From Xestospongia muta (lineage: Eukaryota; Porifera; Demospongiae; Haplosclerida; Petrosiidae): a stretch of 64,000 nt of DNA. The stretch's first letter is position 1; each line of letters opens with the position of its first letter. The DNA lies in assembly GCA_963693285.1 (NCBI GenBank), contig OY848920.1:2059135-2123134 (forward strand), written 5' to 3'. The notes under the pieces are model-generated. The model was not told the DNA's origin, made no database searches, and saw only the letters and a program-made list of their open reading frames with translations. Both the position numbers and the translations under genes were made by a program. This document shows positions 1 through 15,845 of the stretch, piece after piece.

Positions 1-688
1 AGGTTGGATGAGAGTAGGTTACCTCAATATGAGTGAACCTAATGCTACCTGTCCTCCTGGTTTGACACAAAGACAATATAATAACATTGATCATGATGTG
101 TGTGGTCATCCAAACTTAGGTGCGTTTAGCCATACATTCTTCGTAACTCAAGGAATCCATTACAGTAAGGTTTGTGGTCAACTTAGAGGGTACCAATATC
201 GAGCTCCTGATGCATTTGGCCTCAATGGAATTAGAACTAACAACATTGACTCCTGTTATGTTGATGGTATTTCTATTACATATGGTAGTAGTCCACGTAA
301 ACATATTTGGACATATGCATGTGGTATAACTTCTGATAATGTACCCTTTCCAGGTTTTTGTTGTCCATGTAATAGTGATAATACTGAAGCACTTGGAAAT
401 AAACCAAACTTAGTAGAACATGACTATTATTGTGAATCAGCCATTCCTCCTTATGTAAGTGGAAATACACATAGATGGCAACATGTCTTATATGTCAATG
501 ATACATTATGGGATGGACAACAATGTGATGGAAATGAAGGACCATGTTGTACTAACCCTAAGATGCCATGGTTTATAAAGACTCTTAATGTGACTACCAA
601 TGAAGATATTGAACTAAGGGTGTGTGGAAATGAAGATTATCCTGATGAAGATACTCCCTTGGATTTTATTGAGCTTTACATTCGATAA
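1..688 (+). CDS. Secreted fibrinogen-like glycoprotein, copy 1 (3' part only)
   Basis: This is the C-terminal part of a gene whose 5' end lies before the window. Base 1 is the third base of a Gly codon in a Gly-Gly-Trp motif, and the frame runs to TAA at 686-688. The ATG at 8 is internal, as the complete copy at 1900-3180 shows: both align from here to the stop with only scattered changes. The protein is Cys-rich, with several N-glycosylation sites, a CC-P-C motif, and the end pattern ELRVCGNED...DFIELYIR. It resembles a sponge and cnidarian group of extracellular proteins with a divergent fibrinogen C-terminal-like domain. That family assignment is from memory of the pattern. Ligand and function are unknown. 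Confidence 0.75.
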   Translation, partial: GWMRVGYLNMSEPNATCPPGLTQRQYNNIDHDVCGHPNLGAFSHTFFVTQGIHYSKVCGQLRGYQYRAPDAFGLNGIRTNNIDSCYVDGISITYGSSPRKHIWTYACGITSDNVPFPGFCCPCNSDNTEALGNKPNLVEHDYYCESAIPPYVSGNTHRWQHVLYVNDTLWDGQQCDGNEGPCCTNPKMPWFIKTLNVTTNEDIELRVCGNEDYPDEDTPLDFIELYIR

Positions 689-1899
689 TTGCTTTACTTT
701 TTCCATTAAAAGAGTATTCAACTAATATGTATACACTTGGTACTTAATATAGACATCATTTGTTGAAATTGTATTAACTGGCTGTCATCTTATAAAACCT
801 GAAACCATTTAACTTTACTAAATGTTCATACAATTTGCAATGAAATTCCTTTTTTGTTGTTGTGACTAACAATTTTTGACTTTATATAAACATTGATGTT
901 TAATTTATAATAGTACTGCTGATGCAACAAGTAGGTGTGGTCAAATACAAGTGTGTTAAACTAATTTTTAAAGTTTTTTTGTTTACTTGCTTTTTTTCTT
1001 AATAGTCTTTGATATATTATCAATATTAATTTTTACACCTTCTGATATGTCCATGTACTGTTAAAAGTCTTTGCGAAGACAAAACGTCAATACAAAGTCT
1101 ATAATATTGCTCACCTTTTCATTCTTTATTCTTTTGCCAGTCTTAATATTTAACAAGAATAATTACATATGACAAAGATATGGTAGTATCATGACATTCT
1201 CTTCACTATATATAACAATATTGAAGGGCATATTTGTTATCCTTCTATGTCTACTTAAAGAGTTTGAAGGGCTAGATGTCAACTACTGCTGCTACCACTG
1301 TTAGTACCTTTAGCTCTAGATTCTCCATGACTTTCACCTTGTGATTGTTGATGTCCTCCTTGAAGGGTTGAACTTTTTAGAGAGGATCTTCATAATTCAC
1401 ACATCTTTGAACTAGAGTTCTCTGAATCAGCCATAATCTATAATCTCTTGGTGAACACACACAATGATTAACAATGCACTTGTTTTTTGTCTATGCACAA
1501 TGAATTTTTATTATGTAATTATTGTAATAACATGGCCTTTAAAATGTGAGCATGTATGTTATTGAAGGTATTGCTTCCTGATTATTGGTCATATTGTAAA
1601 GTAAGTTGATATTGTATGGTAGGTGTTGTCTTATTGAAATGGTATGGTCACTTAATTTTCTTTATCTCAAGTTGAATTAATTTGATACCATTAGCTTATG
1701 TTGTCTAAGATCAATATTAGTTTTAACAGTTTAGTTATGATAGTACATTAGCAATCAAAACAATTTATGATTGCTTTATTGCATTAAATAATTTTGCTAA
1801 ATGCAACTGTAAATCAACCAATCATCTTTTACATTACAGTGATATACAATCAGTAGAAGGAAAAGCATAATAGAGTCCAACAACAAGGTCGACGTAAAT
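689..1899. other. Intergenic spacer between the two fibrinogen-like genes
   Basis: The first 250 bp match the 3' flank of copy 2 (3181-3433), including an ATTAAA shortly after the stop. The homology fades just after a shared GTAGGTGTGGTCA. The rest is AT-rich. On the minus strand at about 1276-1433 there are two short overlapping open stretches: one begins ATG and reads MADSENSSSKMCEL before a stop, the other is rich in Gly, Gln and Ser. I cannot assign them; they may be a decayed exon. Confidence 0.6.
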
Positions 1900-3180
1900 A
1901 TGTTGAAGTATCCAAATTTTGGAATTCTTTTCCTCTTGTATGGCACAGCTTTAGCAGCTAATGATACTACTTACAATGCTACTACTGAAATCATTAATGT
2001 TAATGTCTACCCTGCTTCAGCATTTAAATACGATAATGATCTGTCCAGTTTCATTGAGAAAGTATTGAAGACATTATCTCCTCTTGTTGTTGACAGTAAT
2101 ATGTGTATAGAAGAGCAGTACAATAATAAAGGTTTGAAATTTTATCCATTGCTTCGGTGTATTGAGGTATCGGACAAGTTTTGTGTTAACTTTGAACCTT
2201 CCACTGTACTATTGGGACAGTTAGAAGAGATCTCCCAGTTTCTAAACAAGTATGAGTCATCTTTTGACAATTGCTCTCAGGTCTTCAAAAAAAACAGTTC
2301 TGCTTTGTCTGGGTACTACAGATTGCGAGGTCCTAATAGTTCCTTAATCTCTGTGTACTGTGATTTTAATGCTTTCAACAATTGCTCTGAAATCTTTGAA
2401 TATGCCAGAGTTCCATCAGGTTATTACACAATACAAGCTCCTAATGGTTCTCTTATATCAGTCTATTGTGATATGGAGGGTAGTAACTGTGATGGTAAGG
2501 GAGGTTGGATGAGAGTGGGTTACCTCAATATGAGTGAACCTAATGCTACCTGTCCTCCTGGTTTAACACAAAGACAATATAATAACATTGATCATGATGT
2601 GTGTGGTCGTCCAAACTTAGGTGCGTTTAGCCATACATTCTTCTCTACTCAAGGAATCCATTACAGTAAGGTTTGTGGTCAACTAAGAGGGTACCAATAT
2701 CGAGCTCCTGATGCGTTTGGCCTCAATGGAATTGCAACTAACAACATTGACTCCTGTTATGTTGATGGTATTTCTATTACATATGGTAGTAGTCCACGTA
2801 AACATATTTGGACATATGCATGTGGTATAACTTCTGATAATGTACCCTACCCAAGTTTATGTTGTCCATGTAATAGTGATAATACTGAAGCACCTAAATA
2901 TAAACCAAACGTAGTAGAACATGACTATTATTGTGAATCAGCCATTCCTCCTTATGATACAGTCAGATGGCAATATGTCTTATATGTCAATGACCCATTA
3001 TGGGACGGACAACAATGTGATGGAAATGAAGGACCATGTTGTACTAACCCTAAGATGCCATGGTTCATAAAGACTCTTAATGAAACTACTACTGAAGATA
3101 TTGAACTAAGGGTGTGTGGAAATGAAGATTATCCTGATGAAGATACTCCCTTGGATTTTATTGAGCTTTACATTCGATAA
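1900..3180 (+). CDS. Secreted fibrinogen-like glycoprotein, copy 2 (complete)
   Basis: A single-exon ORF of 426 residues. The start is the ATG at 1900, followed at once by a hydrophobic stretch (about residues 7-20, ending in Ala-Leu-Ala-Ala), a good secretion signal. Residues 20-135 are not recognised and carry N-glycosylation sites. The motif SGYY...ISVYCD, typical of the start of a fibrinogen C-terminal domain, occurs twice (from about residues 137 and 173). The GGW motif follows at 201-203, then a Cys-rich region to the end. There is no membrane anchor, so it is probably secreted. The gene is a tandem duplicate of copy 1, with corresponding positions offset by about 2.5 kb. Fibrinogen-related proteins often bind sugars or act in innate immunity or adhesion, but no ligand can be read here. 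Confidence 0.8.
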   Translation: MLKYPNFGILFLLYGTALAANDTTYNATTEIINVNVYPASAFKYDNDLSSFIEKVLKTLSPLVVDSNMCIEEQYNNKGLKFYPLLRCIEVSDKFCVNFEPSTVLLGQLEEISQFLNKYESSFDNCSQVFKKNSSALSGYYRLRGPNSSLISVYCDFNAFNNCSEIFEYARVPSGYYTIQAPNGSLISVYCDMEGSNCDGKGGWMRVGYLNMSEPNATCPPGLTQRQYNNIDHDVCGRPNLGAFSHTFFSTQGIHYSKVCGQLRGYQYRAPDAFGLNGIATNNIDSCYVDGISITYGSSPRKHIWTYACGITSDNVPYPSLCCPCNSDNTEAPKYKPNVVEHDYYCESAIPPYDTVRWQYVLYVNDPLWDGQQCDGNEGPCCTNPKMPWFIKTLNETTTEDIELRVCGNEDYPDEDTPLDFIELYIR

Positions 3181-9313
<6,133 letters not shown>

Positions 9314-9332
9314 AGACTAATTATTTACTAAC

Positions 9333-9338
9333 AATAAA
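9333..9338 (+). promoter_or_regulatory. Candidate poly(A) signal of CDC5L
   Basis: AATAAA lies 20 bp after the CDC5L stop codon and before the UGT cluster. It is the best-placed canonical hexamer, though such hexamers are common by chance in AT-rich DNA. Confidence 0.5.
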
Positions 9339-9843
9339 CAACACATACAAGTTTCCTTATCATGTGTTACATGCTTATGCTACTGCGTTTTTGGCAAAAA
9401 TATTTTTCCCATAAATATTAAAATCTTTAAGGAATCATATCACATTTTTCGTACATTTTAATTTACATATATGCCAATTTTAAAGAAGCTACCCTAAATA
9501 TTATATATATATATGGTAATATTTGGACTAAGTAAATAAGGAAGAAAGTAATAAGACAATTCAAAAGTCAATCTAACAATAACACAAGTCAACAACTAAG
9601 ATAATCCACGCTGCAGTGAATCCTCTTGACTTGAAAATGCCATTAATAATAATTTATAGTTATTGTGATGTAATTCATTGACAATTGCTATTTATTTGTC
9701 TTGCACAGTGTCCAATATGTGTCTCTAGCACTACAGGAAAGAATTGATCTAGAAAGTCATAATCATGTCACACTCTAAACATGCCATGTGTTGCTTCCAT
9801 GCAGGAAATTTAATTTCTTGAAGTGTGCAGAGCAATAAACAAG
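9339..9843. other. Spacer between CDC5L and the first UGT gene
   Basis: The right-hand 350 bp are related to the sequence in front of UGT copies 2-4, including CTACAGGAA, GTCATGATCATG-like and GTGCAGAGCAATA blocks, so this is the outermost repeat-unit boundary and should hold the promoter of copy 1. No clear TATA box could be chosen. Confidence 0.5.
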
Positions 9844-11427
9844 ATGTCCATAATAGCATTTGCTTTTATTTTCTCTTCTGTTATATCTCATTCTTTGAGT
9901 GAGCTGAATTCTCCTTCTGATAGCGATACACTTCATCCTTCTTTAACACATGATGATAAGAGATTGTCAATCTTGTTTCTTCACTCTCTGTATCCAGCAC
10001 ACTTCTTTCCTATAGTAGCCCTGGGAGCTGAACTTGTAAGCAGAGGTCATCGAGTGACAACGTTAGGACCAACTATTGAAGGATATGAACATCTTTCCAC
10101 TTTGGCCAAATCACATGGAATGGAATTTATATCAATAGATTTTATACCACACTGGATATATGAATCAATAACTCAGAGTGCTAAACAAAAGGATAGTGCA
10201 AATTTATTAACAACAATGTATAAGTTGACGCACACTTTACTCAACGTAAGTAAGGATAATGGCATCTTTTCAGTGTTAAAAATGAAGGAGTTTGTTGATA
10301 AAACGAATGGCAGCAATTATGACTACATAATATCTGATTTACCTGCTGTTTCTGTTATGTACTATATAGAAAGGGTTTGGAACACCAGTAACATAATGGT
10401 AATTATGGCTCCTGTACCAATTCAACCACAATATTTAATACCTTGGTCTTACCCTAGAGCATACAGTCCATTCACTGATAATATGTCATTTCTTGATCGA
10501 TTACTCAATACTGTTATATTTACTCCATTGGAGGCAGCAATGTTTGCACTTGTAGGTATTTTATCAAGACTTGATGAAAATGAGAGCTTCCAGAATTATG
10601 CTGAAATAATACTTAAACAACCTGTTCTATTTAATACAGTGATTGGATTTGATTGGCCAAAAACTATTCTTCCACTTGTTCATTATGTTGGACCTATGTT
10701 AATTTCATCTCCACCTCCTTTGAAATCTGATCTAGTCACTTGGTTATCAAGGTTACCAACAAAGGCAGAAATAATTTACATAAGTATGGGTACAACTGGT
10801 GAAGTAACTAAGACAATGGCAGAGGCCTTTGTTAAGCTTTCTCAGGATAATTTCATAGTATGGTCGTTGCGTGAATCAAATCGTAATGTTCTTAATAATC
10901 TTTCTATTGATGAAGATCATATGTATATGTCATCCTGGATATCACAACTTACAATGTTAAAGCATTCATCAATAGTCCTTGCTATAATGCATTGTGGTAT
11001 CACCAGTGTCCAAGAAGCATTGTATAATGCTGTGCCTGTTATATGTTTCCCTAGTGCATATGACCAATTTGATGCTGCACTTAGGCTGGAGTCACAAGGT
11101 TTAGGAATACAGCTCTTACCAAGTCAAGCTAATGTAGAAAAGATTATGAAAGCAGTCACTATTGTTAAGACAGATCGTTACAAAGATCAGGTTTGGAAAA
11201 TGAGTCGTTTATTAAGAGCTGGAGGAGGAGCTAAGAAAGGAGCTGATCTAGTAGAACTATATGCTGCTGTAGGTTATGATCATGGTATTCCATCTTTCTT
11301 TCGTTACAAATGGAGCTGGATACAGTATTACAATGTTGATGTGTGGTTAGTGATAACCTTAGTGGGTATTATGATGATTTGGGGCTGCACAAGCATACTT
11401 AAATGTTGTTTAAGAAAATCAAGCTAA
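9844..11427 (+). CDS. UDP-glycosyltransferase-like membrane protein, copy 1
   Basis: 527 residues, intronless. A GTG-initiated frame extends 7 codons upstream, but the ATG at 9844 matches the start of the other copies. The protein has a signal peptide (about 1-19), then the acceptor half with LHSLYPAHFFPIVALGAEL; His53 is at the place of the usual catalytic His. The donor half has SMGTTGEVTK, WISQLTMLKHSSIVLAIMHCG (His383) and AYDQFD, a loose match to the UGT signature, where HGG is normal. A C-terminal membrane helix and a short tail ending RKSS (KKxx-like ER retrieval) complete the UGT plan: ER membrane, catalytic part in the lumen, transfer of a sugar from a UDP-sugar to small lipophilic acceptors. 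Substrate unknown. Confidence 0.88.
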   Translation: MSIIAFAFIFSSVISHSLSELNSPSDSDTLHPSLTHDDKRLSILFLHSLYPAHFFPIVALGAELVSRGHRVTTLGPTIEGYEHLSTLAKSHGMEFISIDFIPHWIYESITQSAKQKDSANLLTTMYKLTHTLLNVSKDNGIFSVLKMKEFVDKTNGSNYDYIISDLPAVSVMYYIERVWNTSNIMVIMAPVPIQPQYLIPWSYPRAYSPFTDNMSFLDRLLNTVIFTPLEAAMFALVGILSRLDENESFQNYAEIILKQPVLFNTVIGFDWPKTILPLVHYVGPMLISSPPPLKSDLVTWLSRLPTKAEIIYISMGTTGEVTKTMAEAFVKLSQDNFIVWSLRESNRNVLNNLSIDEDHMYMSSWISQLTMLKHSSIVLAIMHCGITSVQEALYNAVPVICFPSAYDQFDAALRLESQGLGIQLLPSQANVEKIMKAVTIVKTDRYKDQVWKMSRLLRAGGGAKKGADLVELYAAVGYDHGIPSFFRYKWSWIQYYNVDVWLVITLVGIMMIWGCTSILKCCLRKSS

Positions 11428-11817
11428 AAAACAAGACTAATTCTTGATTGGCATAATTGTACTAAATTATAATATCTTGTTTGATTATAAACACATGCAT
11501 TTATAATTTAAAATTCTTGAAAAGCTTGATTATTACTTCTCTATAAAGTGTATGGATAAGACCTTTCATTTACATCATTGATGTACAACGAAGTCCTTAA
11601 CAATCAAGACATTGTAACTTTAATTTACATAACAAAGTAACAAGCCTACTATAGATGACAATACTGTGTTTGTCTTGTTTTTTAATTATCACCTCCTCGT
11701 TGATTAGAAATACAACATATTGACTATGAACAGTTAGTTTTAGGTAATGTGTGTGAATGTATTGTAACAATACTTTCATATAATGTATCAAGTTATATAG
11801 CAAATAATGTAATGTTA

Positions 11818-11917
11818 GGAGCATAACTTGTAAGCATAAGTCATGTAGTGATAACATTGGGGACCAACTATTGAAGGATGTGAGCATCTTCCCACAATGG
11901 TCAAATTACATGAAATG
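11818..11917 (+). pseudogene. UGT relic in the spacer after copy 1
   Basis: About 100 bp match the start region of a UGT gene (GAGC..AACTTGTAAGCA, GTCATG..GTGATAACATTGG, ACCAACTATTGAAGGATGTGAGCATCTT) but with a stop codon and an extra base. It begins and ends abruptly and cannot encode a protein. It is the trace of an older copy now carried inside the repeat unit. Confidence 0.8.
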
Positions 11918-12845
11918 TTAATGAACAAATACTTTCACCTAATAGTCTGTATCACTATAGGAAAGGATGGGTTCAAATAATCATGTTCATATCTAAACAA
12001 TCATTTTTTGCCTTATAAGAAAATTGAACTTTGCATATAAGATATCTACATAATTATGTAGGTGTAGTTTGTATCATTTACACTGTTGTTCATGACCACC
12101 CAATGATAAGGAATTATATTGAGTGTTTTGCAGTGAAGTCTACTGTTGAAAAGGATGCATTGGATAAGGAATGTAAGAAAACTAGTATTACTTACTGAGC
12201 TTCTCTTATAGACAGTATATAATTATTACCATTAGTTGTGTTTACACTTACTTATTGAATTGGACACTTTGTCATTTCCTGTTTTGCCCATAAATAGTTA
12301 ATCTAAATTAAAGAATCATATCACATTTCTGTGACATTTTGGTCTACATGTTAGCCACTTTTAAGAAGCTTTTCTTAACAACATACATAAACGGTTACAT
12401 TTGGACTAAGTAAATAATGAAGAAAAAATCAGGCAATTCCAATAGAAAAAGTCAATTTATCAGTTACATATATTGACATATTAGCAAGCAATTAATGCAG
12501 TAGTGAATCCTCTTGACTTGAAAATTTTATTAATAATTAACAGTAATTATGATATAATTCATCGACTGTTACTATTTGTCTAGCACAAAGTCCATACTTT
12601 GTCATGGACAGTTGGTGTTTAGATTTAAATAGTGTGTAGTTGAGATCAGTATTATTATGTATAATAAAGTATAGACTTCCTACTGGACAAACAGCCACCT
12701 GTTATATACTTACATTATACCGTCTCTAGTGCTACAGGAAGGAATTGTTCTAGAAAGTCATGATCATGTCCACACTCTAAACATGCCTTGTGCTGCCTCC
12801 AGGAAATTTAAGTTCTTCAAATGTGCAGAGCAATATTAAAACAAG
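11918..12845. other. Spacer and probable promoter region of UGT copy 2
   Basis: Almost the same sequence recurs before copies 3 and 4, ending in GTGCAGAGCAATATTAAAAC just ahead of the start codon. I see no coding potential. It presumably carries the promoter, but no element could be chosen with confidence. Confidence 0.5.
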
Positions 12846-14429
12846 ATGTCCATAATAACATTTGCTTTCATTGTCTCTTCTATTATATCTCAGTCTTTGA
12901 GTGAGCTGAATTCTTTTTCAAGTAGCAATACACTTCATCCTTCTTTAACACACGATGATAAGAGATTGTCAATCTTGTTTCTTCACTCTCTGTATCCAGC
13001 ACACTTCTTTCCTATAGTAGCCCTGGGAGCTGAACTTGTAAGCAGAGGTCATCGAGTGACAACATTAGGACCAACTATTGAAGGATATGAACATCTTTCC
13101 ACTTTGGCCAAATCACATGGAATGGAATTTATATCAATAGATTTTATACCACACTGGATATATGAATCAATAACTCAGAGTGCTAAACAAAAGGATAGTG
13201 CAAATTTATTAACAACAATGTATAACTTGACGCACACTTTACTAAACGTATTTATGGATAATGGTATCTTTTCAGTGTTAAAAATGAAGGAGTTTGTTGA
13301 TAAAACCAATGGCAGCAATTATGACTACATAATATCTGATTTACCTGCTGTTTCTGTTATGTACTATATACAAAGGGTTTGGAACACCAGTAACATAATG
13401 GTAATTATGGCTCCTGTACCAATTCAACCACAATATTTAATACCTTGGTCTTACCCTAGAGCATACAGTCCATTCACTGATAATATGTCATTTCTTGATC
13501 GACTACTCAATACTGTTATATTTACTCCATTGGAGACAGCAATGTTTGTACTTGCAGGAATTTTATCAAGGCTAGATGAAAATGAGAGCTTCCAGAATTA
13601 TGCTGAAATAATACTTAAACAACCTGTTTTATTTAATACAGTGATTGGATTTGATTGGCCCAAAACTATTCTTCCACTTGTTCATTATGTTGGACCTATG
13701 TTAATTTCATCTCCACCTCCTTTGAAATCTGATCTAGTCACTTGGTTATCAAGGTTACCAACAAAGGCAGAAATAATATACATAAGTATGGGTACAACTG
13801 GTGAAGTAACTAAGACAATGGCAGAGGCCTTTGTTAAGCTTTCTCATGAGTATTTTATAGTATGGTCATTGCGTGAATCAAATCGTAATGTTCTTAATAA
13901 TCTTTCTATTGATGAAGATCATATGTATATGTCATCCTGGATATCACAACTTACAATGTTAAAGCATTCATCAATAGTCCTTGCTATAATGCATTGTGGT
14001 ATCACCAGTGTTCAAGAATCATTGTATAATGCTGTGCCTGTTATATGTTTCCCTAGTGCATATGACCAATTTGATGCTGCACTTAGGCTGGAGTCACAAG
14101 GTTTAGGAATACGGCTCTTATCAAGTCAAGCTAATGTAGAAAAGATTATGAAAGCAGTCACTATTGTTAAGACAGATCGTTACAAAGATCAGGTTTGGAA
14201 AATGAGTCGTTTATTAAGAGCTGGAGGAGGAGCTAAGAAAGGAGCTGATTTAGTAGAACTATATGCTGCTGTAGGTTATGATCATGGTATTCCATCTTTC
14301 TTTCGTTACAAATGGAGCTGGATACAGTATTATAATGTTGATGTGTGGTTAGTGATAACCTTAGTGGGTATTATTATGATTTGGGGCTGCACAAGCATAC
14401 TTAAATGTTGTTTAAGAAAATCAAGCTAA
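12846..14429 (+). CDS. UDP-glycosyltransferase-like membrane protein, copy 2
   Basis: 527 residues, nearly identical to copy 1 with a few substitutions, for example Phe-Met for Ser-Lys in the segment NVFMDNGIF and His-Glu-Tyr for Gln-Asp-Asn in AFVKLSHEYFIVW. It keeps the putative catalytic His in YPAHFFP, the MHCG motif, AYDQFD, the C-terminal helix and the RKSS tail. The start ATG is the first in frame after an in-frame stop. By eye it looks intact and expressible; low divergence implies recent duplication or gene conversion. Confidence 0.88.
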   Translation: MSIITFAFIVSSIISQSLSELNSFSSSNTLHPSLTHDDKRLSILFLHSLYPAHFFPIVALGAELVSRGHRVTTLGPTIEGYEHLSTLAKSHGMEFISIDFIPHWIYESITQSAKQKDSANLLTTMYNLTHTLLNVFMDNGIFSVLKMKEFVDKTNGSNYDYIISDLPAVSVMYYIQRVWNTSNIMVIMAPVPIQPQYLIPWSYPRAYSPFTDNMSFLDRLLNTVIFTPLETAMFVLAGILSRLDENESFQNYAEIILKQPVLFNTVIGFDWPKTILPLVHYVGPMLISSPPPLKSDLVTWLSRLPTKAEIIYISMGTTGEVTKTMAEAFVKLSHEYFIVWSLRESNRNVLNNLSIDEDHMYMSSWISQLTMLKHSSIVLAIMHCGITSVQESLYNAVPVICFPSAYDQFDAALRLESQGLGIRLLSSQANVEKIMKAVTIVKTDRYKDQVWKMSRLLRAGGGAKKGADLVELYAAVGYDHGIPSFFRYKWSWIQYYNVDVWLVITLVGIIMIWGCTSILKCCLRKSS

Positions 14430-14818
14430 AAAACAAGACTAATTCTTGATTGACATAATTGTACTAAATTATAATATCTTGTTTGATTATAAACACATGC
14501 ATTTATAATTTAAAATTCTTGAAAAGCTTGATTATTACTTCTCTATAAAGTGTATGGATAAGACCTTTCATTTACATCATTGATGTACAACGAAGTCCTT
14601 AACAATCAAGACATTGTAACTTTAATGTACGTAACAAAGTAACAAGCCTACTATAGATGACAATACTGTGTTTGTCTTGTTTTTTAATTATCACCTCCTC
14701 ATTGATTAGAAGTACAACATATTGACTATGAACAGTTAGTTTTAGTTAATGTGTGTGAATGTATTGTAACAATACTTTCATATAATGTATCAAGTTATAT
14801 AGCAAGTAATGTAATGTT

Positions 14819-14917
14819 AGGAGCATAACTTGTAAGCATAAGTCATGTAGTGATAACATTGGGGACCAACTATTGAAGGATGTGAGCATCTTCCCACAAT
14901 GGTCAATTACATGAAAT
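14819..14917 (+). pseudogene. UGT relic in the spacer after copy 2
   Basis: This is the same truncated UGT fragment as at 11818-11917, in the same place relative to the gene and with the same breaks, so it was copied along with the unit. The surrounding spacer (14430-15845) holds no other coding signal. Confidence 0.8.
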
Positions 14918-15845
14918 GTTAATGAACAAATACTTTCACCTAATAGTCTGTATCACTATAGGAAAGAATGGGTTCAAATAATCATGGTTCATACCTAAAC
15001 AGTCATTTTTTGCCTTATAAGAAAATTGAACTTTGCATATAAGATATCTACATAATTATGTAGGTGTAGTTTGTATCATTTACACTGTTGTTCATAACCA
15101 CCCAATGATAAGGAATTGTATAGAGTGTTTTGCAGTGAAGTCTACTGTTTAAAAGGATGCATTGGATAAGGAATGTAAGAAAACTAGTATTACTTACTGA
15201 GCTTCTCTTATAGACAGTATATAATTATTACCATTAGTTGTGTTTACACTTACTTATTGAATTGGACACTGTCATTTCCTGTTTTGTCCATAAATAGTTA
15301 ATCTAAATTAAAGAATCATATCACATTTCTGTGACATTTTCGTCTACATGTTAGCCACTTTTAAGAAGCTTTTCTTAACAACATATATAAACGGTTACAT
15401 TTGGACTAAGTATAAAATGAAGAAAAAATCAGGCAATTCCAATAGAAAAAGTCAATTTATCAGTTACATATATTGACATATTAGCAAGCAATTAACGCAG
15501 TAGTGAATCCTCTTGACTTGAAAGTTTTATTAATAAATAACAGTAATTATGATATAATTCATCGACTGTTACTATTTGTCTAGCACAAAGTCCATACTTT
15601 GTCATGGACAGTTGGTGTTTAGATTTAGATAGTGTGTAGTTGAGATCAGTATTATTATGTATAAAAAAGTATAGACTTCCTACTGGACAAACAGCCACCT
15701 GTTATATACTTACATTATAGCGTCTCTAGTGCTACAGGAAGGAATTGTTCTAGAGAGTCATGATCATGTCCACACTTTACACATGCCTTGTGCTGCCTCT
15801 AGGAAATTTAAGTTCTTCAAATGTGCAGAGCAATATTAAAACAAG

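Noticed and set aside
9823..9843. Seven-codon N-terminal extension of UGT copy 1
   Set aside because: It would start at GTG and is out of frame or stopped in copies 2-4. The ATG at 9844 gives the common 527-residue length and signal peptide.
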